Source: JAAYCI01 sp964371725
Lineage (GTDB): Bacteria; Bacillota; Clostridia; Oscillospirales; Ruminococcaceae
DNA length: 64,000 nucleotides
Assembly (NCBI GenBank): GCA_964371725.1
Contig: CAYJNQ010000008.1
Coordinates: 4,492 to 68,491 of the forward strand
Reading direction: 5' to 3'
Part shown: positions 59,099 to 64,000 of the stretch, in pieces
How positions within the stretch are numbered: the stretch's first letter is position 1
How the letters are laid out: every line of letters begins with the position of its first letter
The notes under the pieces: model-generated
The model's input: the letters and a program-made list of their open reading frames with translations, nothing else
What the model was told of the DNA's origin: nothing
Database searches by the model: none
Translations under genes and position numbers: made by a program

Positions 59099-61567
59099 AT
59101 GGCTGAAAAAATAAAAATAAAAATAAAAAACGGGTCGGATTATGTTCGCTTGCCTGCCATTGCACTTCGTGGGTTGGTGGTGTTTCCCAGCAATGTAATT
59201 CATTTTGAAGTGGGGAGAGCAAAAAGCATTGCGGCCATCGATGCGGCCATCGAAGGCGGGAACAGCCTTTTTTTGGTAACGCAAAAGGATATGGAACAAG
59301 ACGACCCCACCATGCAGGACTTATATAGCTACGGTGTGGTGGCAGAAATTAAACAGGTTTTGCGTGTGTCAGACGAGCTTGTAAGAGTGATTGTGGAAGG
59401 GCGTTATCGCGCCAAATTATTTGCCTTGGAAACCGGCGGAGAACATCTGGTTGCCAGCATAAAGTCGGCGCCGGTGCGCCCGGTGCGCAGAGAAGATACC
59501 CCACGTGCCGAGGCATTGGTGCGCAGCATCAAATCGTCTTTCGAGCGATTCTTCAGTTTGAATCCTCGCATCCCCAAAGATATTGTGTACAACATTGCCA
59601 CAGGGGAGTCGGCCCTGTTTTTGTCCGAGTATATTCCGGCGAATCTTTTGTTCAAATACACAGACAAACAGGATGTGCTGAACACCTCCTCTTTGCTTGT
59701 GCGTCTTGAAAAGATTTTGGATTTGCTTTTGCACGAAAATGAAATTTTGATGATTGAAAAAGACATCAACGAAAAAGTGACAGAGCAAATGGATAAAAAC
59801 CAACGGGATTACTATTTGCGTGAGCAAATGCGTGCCATTGCGGGCGAATTGGACGAGAGTGAAGATACGCGTGGTGAATCGGAAAAATTCCGCGAACGTA
59901 TTTTGGAATTACAACTGCCGGAAGAGGCAGAGGAAAAACTGCTAAAAGAAACCGAGCGTCTTTCTCGTATGCAGGCAAACAGCCAAGAGGCCAGTGTTAT
60001 TCGCACCTATCTGGATACGTGCTTAGAGCTACCTTGGCAGGCGAAGACCGTGGACAACTTGGACATTCACAATGCCGAAACACAATTGGACCAAGACCAT
60101 TATGGCCTGAAAAAGGTGAAAGAGCGTATTTTAGAGCTTTTGTCTGTGCGCAAACTGACACCCGATGTGAAAAGCCAAATCATTTGTCTTGTAGGTCCTC
60201 CCGGTGTGGGCAAAACCTCGATTGCCCGCTCGATTGCCGATGCCCTTGGGCGAAAATATGCCCGCATGAGCCTTGGCGGTGTGCGAGATGAGGCTGAAAT
60301 TCGTGGCCACAGAAGAACCTACATCGGTGCCATGCCGGGCAAACTGATCAGTGCTGTGAACACGTCCAAAAGCAAAAATCCCTTGCTGTTGCTCGATGAG
60401 ATTGACAAAATGGCCAGTGATTTCAGGGGAGACCCCGCGGCGGCGCTTCTGGAAGCGTTGGATCCCGAACAAAACAAAGCTTTTAAAGACCATTATCTGG
60501 ACATTCCGTTCGATTTAAGTGATGTTTTGTTTATTACAACGGCCAACGATACGGCCACCATTCCACGGCCTCTTTTGGATAGGATGGATGTAATTGAACT
60601 GGGTAGTTACACGCGTATTGAAAAATTCAATATTGGAAAAAAATATCTTTTGCCGAAACAACTTGTGAAAAACGGGTTGAAGGGGAAAGTGAAAATCACC
60701 GATTCAGCTCTATATGGTCTCATCGATGGATACACACAAGAGGCTGGCGTGCGCACCTTAGAACGCGTGATTACAGAGGTACTTCGTAAATGTGCCAAGG
60801 TGATTGCCTCTGAAGAAAAGGAAAAAATGTCTATCGGGGTTCAAAGTTTAGAAAAATTGCTTGGCCCCAAACGAAAAAAACCATCTTATTTTAGCAAAGA
60901 AAACGAAGTGGGTATTGCCAACGGTCTTGCCTGGACAAGTGTTGGTGGGGAAATTCTGCCCATTGAGGTACAAATTGTTGAAAAGGGAAGTGGAAAACTA
61001 GAATTAACGGGTTCTCTGGGAGATGTGATGAAAGAGAGTGCTCGTTTGGCCATCACCTACGCCAAAGCAAACGCAAAAAAATATGGCTATAGTTTGGACG
61101 GTTTCAAGGATGCCGACATTCACATTCATGCGCCGGAGGGTGCCATTCCAAAAGATGGACCCTCGGCGGGCATTACATTGAGTACAGCGCTCATCTCGGC
61201 CTTGTCGGGGCATATTGTACGCTCAGATGTGGCGATGACCGGAGAAATTACCTTGCATGGCAATGTCTTGCCAATTGGTGGTTTGAAAGAGAAAAGCATG
61301 GCCGCTTACAGAGAAGGCATACAAACCGTGTTGATTCCCAAAGACAATGTGCCGGATTTGTATGATGTGGATGATGAGGTGAAAGAAAACATTCAATTTG
61401 TGGCAGTGTCTAATTTGAGCGAGGCCCTAGAGCATTCATTGAAGACAGGTTTTGTGAAAAAGAAAACACAAAAAAATGGGCCGAAAATACAGAAAAAAGA
61501 AATGGAAGAGACGATGTCTCTTCCACAGGAAGCTCCCACTACGGTGAGCACGGAGATTTCACAATGA
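59099..61567 (+). CDS. lon: ATP-dependent protease La (Lon)
   Basis: Homo-oligomeric AAA+ protease. The N-terminal LON domain (about 10-205) contains LPAIALRGLVVFPSN; Walker A is GPPGVGKTS; the proteolytic dyad is S689 in PKDGPSAG and K732 in LPIGGLKEK. Length of 822 is slightly long because of a basic, then Ser/Thr-rich tail after about residue 782. ATG at 59099 has AAAGGAG upstream. It overlaps engB by four bases. Confidence 0.97.
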   Translation: MAEKIKIKIKNGSDYVRLPAIALRGLVVFPSNVIHFEVGRAKSIAAIDAAIEGGNSLFLVTQKDMEQDDPTMQDLYSYGVVAEIKQVLRVSDELVRVIVEGRYRAKLFALETGGEHLVASIKSAPVRPVRREDTPRAEALVRSIKSSFERFFSLNPRIPKDIVYNIATGESALFLSEYIPANLLFKYTDKQDVLNTSSLLVRLEKILDLLLHENEILMIEKDINEKVTEQMDKNQRDYYLREQMRAIAGELDESEDTRGESEKFRERILELQLPEEAEEKLLKETERLSRMQANSQEASVIRTYLDTCLELPWQAKTVDNLDIHNAETQLDQDHYGLKKVKERILELLSVRKLTPDVKSQIICLVGPPGVGKTSIARSIADALGRKYARMSLGGVRDEAEIRGHRRTYIGAMPGKLISAVNTSKSKNPLLLLDEIDKMASDFRGDPAAALLEALDPEQNKAFKDHYLDIPFDLSDVLFITTANDTATIPRPLLDRMDVIELGSYTRIEKFNIGKKYLLPKQLVKNGLKGKVKITDSALYGLIDGYTQEAGVRTLERVITEVLRKCAKVIASEEKEKMSIGVQSLEKLLGPKRKKPSYFSKENEVGIANGLAWTSVGGEILPIEVQIVEKGSGKLELTGSLGDVMKESARLAITYAKANAKKYGYSLDGFKDADIHIHAPEGAIPKDGPSAGITLSTALISALSGHIVRSDVAMTGEITLHGNVLPIGGLKEKSMAAYREGIQTVLIPKDNVPDLYDVDDEVKENIQFVAVSNLSEALEHSLKTGFVKKKTQKNGPKIQKKEMEETMSLPQEAPTTVSTEISQ

Positions 61568-62172
61568 GCAAATTGAATATACAAAAGGCCGCTTATTTGG
61601 CCTCCTATGGAACCAGTGCTCAATTGCCTCCTTCAGAACGGCCGGAAATTGTTTTTTCCGGCCGTTCCAACGTGGGTAAATCTTCTTTAATTAACAAATT
61701 ATGCCAAAGAAAGAATTTGGCCAGAACCAGTGGTACACCGGGCAAAACCGCCACCATCAATTTTTTTGATTTGCAAGAAGCCTATTTTGTGGATTTGCCG
61801 GGCTACGGCTATGCCAAAACCTCGCACGCAGAGCGTCGACGCTGGGATGAGTTAATCAACGGATATTTTTCAGCCACGCGCAAACTTTGTGTGTTGGTAC
61901 AATTGCTTGATTTTCGCCATAAGCCCTCAAAAGATGATATCGGAATGCTGGAGTATTTAAACCACCACCGAATTCCCTTTGTGGTGGCACTCACAAAAGC
62001 CGATAAAATCAAGCCCGCACAGCGTGCGGCTGCATTGGAACAATTTGAAGAAATATTGCAAGCATATCCACATCAGCAATTGATTTTGACCAGCACAGAA
62101 AAAAATATTGGTATCGAGGAATTGAAGGTTTGTATTGAAAACAATTTAGATCAGTGGCAAGAGAATTTGTAG
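61564..62172 (+). CDS. engB: Ribosome biogenesis GTPase EngB (YsxC/YihA)
   Basis: Single-domain GTPase for 50S assembly, 202 residues. G1 is SGRSNVGKSSLIN, G3 DLPGYGYAK, G4 TKADK. The lon-engB overlap is conserved across Bacillota. Start ATG in the last codons of lon. Confidence 0.97.
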   Translation: MSKLNIQKAAYLASYGTSAQLPPSERPEIVFSGRSNVGKSSLINKLCQRKNLARTSGTPGKTATINFFDLQEAYFVDLPGYGYAKTSHAERRRWDELINGYFSATRKLCVLVQLLDFRHKPSKDDIGMLEYLNHHRIPFVVALTKADKIKPAQRAAALEQFEEILQAYPHQQLILTSTEKNIGIEELKVCIENNLDQWQENL

Positions 62173-62180
62173 GTGTGGAA

Positions 62181-62918
62181 ATGACGGGATACCATAATTT
62201 TGCCTATTATTATGACGAACTCAATAAAGAGGCCGATTACAACAGGCTCTCAGCACAATTGGTGAAACGGCTACAAGAAAACGGCGTGTCAAACGGCCTT
62301 GTGGCCGATTTGGGCTGTGGTACCGGTGAGATTAGCTTGGCACTGGCCAAACGCGGATACGACTTAATTTCGGTAGATGCGTCCAGTGAAATGCTGTCAA
62401 TTTTACGTGAAAAATCAGAATCTGAAAACATATCCGGCATTTTGCTTTTACAGCAAGACTTACGGGAACTGGATTTATTTGGCACCATCAAGGCTGCTGT
62501 GTGTACCTTCGATACGGTTAACCACATTGCCCCGGCAGACATTGAACGTGTTTTTAGCAGAATTTCTCTTTTTTTAGAGCCGGGCGGTGTCGTATTGTTT
62601 GATGCAAATACACCTTATAAACACACACATATTTTAAAGAATTATTGTTTTGAAATTGAAACGCCAAGTGGCCTTTGTTGTGTGTGGCAAAACACTTGGA
62701 TAAAGGCGGAAAAATGCACGGAAATAGAGTTGGATATTTATAAAAACAATCATATTGTGGCGCAAGAACAATTTTTTGAATACAGTTACACTTTGGAAGA
62801 ATTGCAGAAAATATTAAAAAAATACAGCTTAAAATGTTTGGAAATTGTGGACGGAGAAAACTTTGGTGCGCTTTCAAAAGAAAGCCAGCGATATTTTTTT
62901 ACATGTATAAAAGAATAA
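62181..62918 (+). CDS. Class I SAM-dependent methyltransferase
   Basis: A 245-residue Rossmann-fold methylase. SAM motif I is VADLGCGTGEISLALAKRG, followed by ISVDASSEML and TFDTVNHI. The N-terminal YHNFAYYYDELN is typical of small-molecule methylases near engB in Clostridia. The target is unknown. ATG at 62181 is chosen; an in-frame GTG at 62175 is possible, and the ribosome binding site is weak for both. Confidence 0.82.
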   Translation: MTGYHNFAYYYDELNKEADYNRLSAQLVKRLQENGVSNGLVADLGCGTGEISLALAKRGYDLISVDASSEMLSILREKSESENISGILLLQQDLRELDLFGTIKAAVCTFDTVNHIAPADIERVFSRISLFLEPGGVVLFDANTPYKHTHILKNYCFEIETPSGLCCVWQNTWIKAEKCTEIELDIYKNNHIVAQEQFFEYSYTLEELQKILKKYSLKCLEIVDGENFGALSKESQRYFFTCIKE

Positions 62919-62936
62919 AAAAGAAAGAGATTTTTA

Positions 62937-63815
62937 ATGAATAATTTAGTTCGTGCAATGAACCGAGATGGCAAGATTGTAGTGAGTGCCTTGCATTCTC
63001 AAAATATTTTGCAAAAAATGGAAAAAATCCATAAAACCAGTGCTGTGGCATCCGCTGCACTGGGGCGCACCCTAACAGCCGCGGCACTTATCGGAAGCAG
63101 GCTCAAAGAAGAAAATCATAGTGTCACTTTACGCATTGGTGGAGACGGCCCGCTGGGGGCGCTTTTGGCTGTGAGTGATGGGCTTGGCAATGTGCGTGGT
63201 TATGTACAAAACCCGGTGGTAGAGTTGCCTTTGCGTGCAGACGGGAAATTGGATGTAGGAACAGCTGTGGGCAAAAGTGGTATTTTATCGCTTGTGCGCG
63301 ACAATAAAAAGGCAGAGCCCTATGTTGGGCAAACCGCCTTGGTGTCGGGAGAAATTGCACAGGATATTACGGCCTATTATGCGGCCAGCGAGCAAACCCC
63401 GTGTGTGTGTGCGCTGGGTGTGCTTGTGAACAAAGATTTGAGCATTGCCACCGGGGGTGGCTTTCTACTGACATTATTGCCGGGCGCAACCGAGGAAGAG
63501 ATTGCGGCGGTGGAAAGCAACCTTGAGAAAATGAAGCCGGTGACCGAACTGTTGCAAGAAGGGGCTTTGCCTCTCGATTTGATAAAGGCGTGTTTACAAG
63601 GTTTTGAAGTGCAGGTACTAGAGGAAAGAGAGGTGGACTATCGCTGCTATTGCAGTGAAACACGTACACGCAATATGTTGCTGGGGCTTGGGGAAAATGA
63701 GCTGAAAAAAATGCAAGAAGAAAATGAACTTGCAAAAGTAGAATGCCATTTTTGTAACAAGTGCTATAAAATGGAGATAAGCCATTTGCTGGAGCATTTT
63801 AAACAACCATTATAA
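62937..63815 (+). CDS. hslO: Redox-regulated chaperone Hsp33
   Basis: Chaperone switched on by oxidation and unfolding. The C-terminal zinc centre has CYC (in DYRCYCSETRTR) and CHFC (in VECHFCNKC), matching CxC...CxxC. The N-terminal domain shows ALGRTLTAAALIG. Length of 292 is normal. The ATG at 62937 has AAAGAAAGAG upstream. Last protein gene of the window. Confidence 0.96.
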   Translation: MNNLVRAMNRDGKIVVSALHSQNILQKMEKIHKTSAVASAALGRTLTAAALIGSRLKEENHSVTLRIGGDGPLGALLAVSDGLGNVRGYVQNPVVELPLRADGKLDVGTAVGKSGILSLVRDNKKAEPYVGQTALVSGEIAQDITAYYAASEQTPCVCALGVLVNKDLSIATGGGFLLTLLPGATEEEIAAVESNLEKMKPVTELLQEGALPLDLIKACLQGFEVQVLEEREVDYRCYCSETRTRNMLLGLGENELKKMQEENELAKVECHFCNKCYKMEISHLLEHFKQPL

Positions 63816-63884
63816 CAAAAAGTGGAAAACGAATTGCTTTAAAGGATGATCATAAAATTTTTTCGGTTAAATTTCGATAAAATA

Positions 63885-63913
63885 TTGACAAATAAAAAAA
63901 AATAAGGTAAAAT
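63885..63913 (+). promoter_or_regulatory. Promoter of the tRNA gene
   Basis: TTGACA (63885-63890), 17 bases, TAAAAT (63908-63913), 32 bases before the tRNA. Confidence 0.8.
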
Positions 63914-63945
63914 TATTATCGCACTGTTAAGTCGGTGCGATGTAG

Positions 63946-64000
63946 GCGGCTTTAGCTCATCTGGTAGAGCGCCACCTTGCCAAGGTGGAGGTAGCGAGTT
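63946..64000 (+). tRNA. tRNA-Gly (GCC), cut by the window end
   Basis: GCGGCTTTAGCTC gives the acceptor 5' strand, the position 8-9 linker and the D arm. The anticodon stem CCACC/GGTGG encloses TTGCCAA, with anticodon GCC for glycine. The T arm begins at GCGAGTT and the gene runs off the end after 55 bases. Confidence 0.93.

Noticed and set aside
1..64000. Prophage, transposon or genomic island
   Set aside because: No integrase, transposase, att-like repeat, or block of foreign base composition was seen; the genes are conserved core functions in familiar order.

Overview
The window reads as chromosomal housekeeping DNA from a Gram-positive member of the Bacillota, most likely class Clostridia. 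The reasons are the gene set and gene order (RemA next to YicC and Gmk, PrpC/PrkC with PASTA repeats next to RsgA and ThiN, RibU under an FMN riboswitch, two-subunit glycine decarboxylase under a tandem glycine riboswitch, tig-clpP-clpX-lon-engB), strong AGGAGG-type ribosome binding sites, very frequent TTG and GTG starts, and consensus sigma-A promoters with 17-base spacers. All protein genes except one (rlmD) lie on the + strand. A 100-N run inside a 96-base tandem repeat indicates a draft or metagenomic assembly. I saw no phage, insertion sequence, CRISPR array or plasmid function. The genus cannot be told from the sequence alone.

Layout. 1-4.8 kb: class A penicillin-binding protein with a repeat-bearing cytoplasmic tail, FMN riboswitch and ribU, then yceD-rpmF. 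4.8-10.4 kb: a PDZ/radical-SAM-like DUF512 protein, der, the SAH-handling pair mtaD-ahcY, and RNase P RNA. 10.7-16.4 kb: gdhA, yicC, remA, gmk, priA. 16.5-26.4 kb: a long, tightly packed run def-fmt-yugP-rsmB-rlmN-prpC-prkC-rsgA-thiN-rluD-like, in which translation maturation, rRNA modification and Ser/Thr phosphorylation genes are coupled. 26.4-36.9 kb: an envelope-oriented section with an M23 endopeptidase, murA, walJ-rlmH, a heterodimeric ABC exporter, a beta-lactamase-fold serine hydrolase and a PilZ protein. 37.0-41.9 kb: glycine riboswitch, gcvH-gcvPA-gcvPB, a TIM-barrel isomerase-like gene and nrdR. 42.0-48.4 kb: a histidine operon headed by a fused hisZ-hisG gene (hisZG-C-H-A-F-IE-J). 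48.5-49.9 kb: rlmD on the minus strand. 50.0-55.3 kb: rplS, lepB, rbgA, rnhB, yraN, thrC and a metallophosphoesterase. 55.3-63.8 kb: trigger factor, clpP, clpX, lon, engB, a methyltransferase and Hsp33. The window ends inside tRNA-Gly(GCC).

I found no wholly new system. The items most worth a second look are: the HisZ-HisG fusion and its operon, which lacks hisD and hisB; a 38-base near-perfect palindrome centred on the -35 box of that operon; a perfect 17-bp inverted repeat between tig and clpP; the in-frame 96-base repeats in the PBP tail and the arithmetic they impose on the assembly gap; an insertion between the zinc motifs of PriA; a histone-like lysine-rich tail on trigger factor; the absence of gcvT from a glycine-riboswitch operon; and an ABC exporter pair showing the textbook split of one canonical and one degenerate ATP site.
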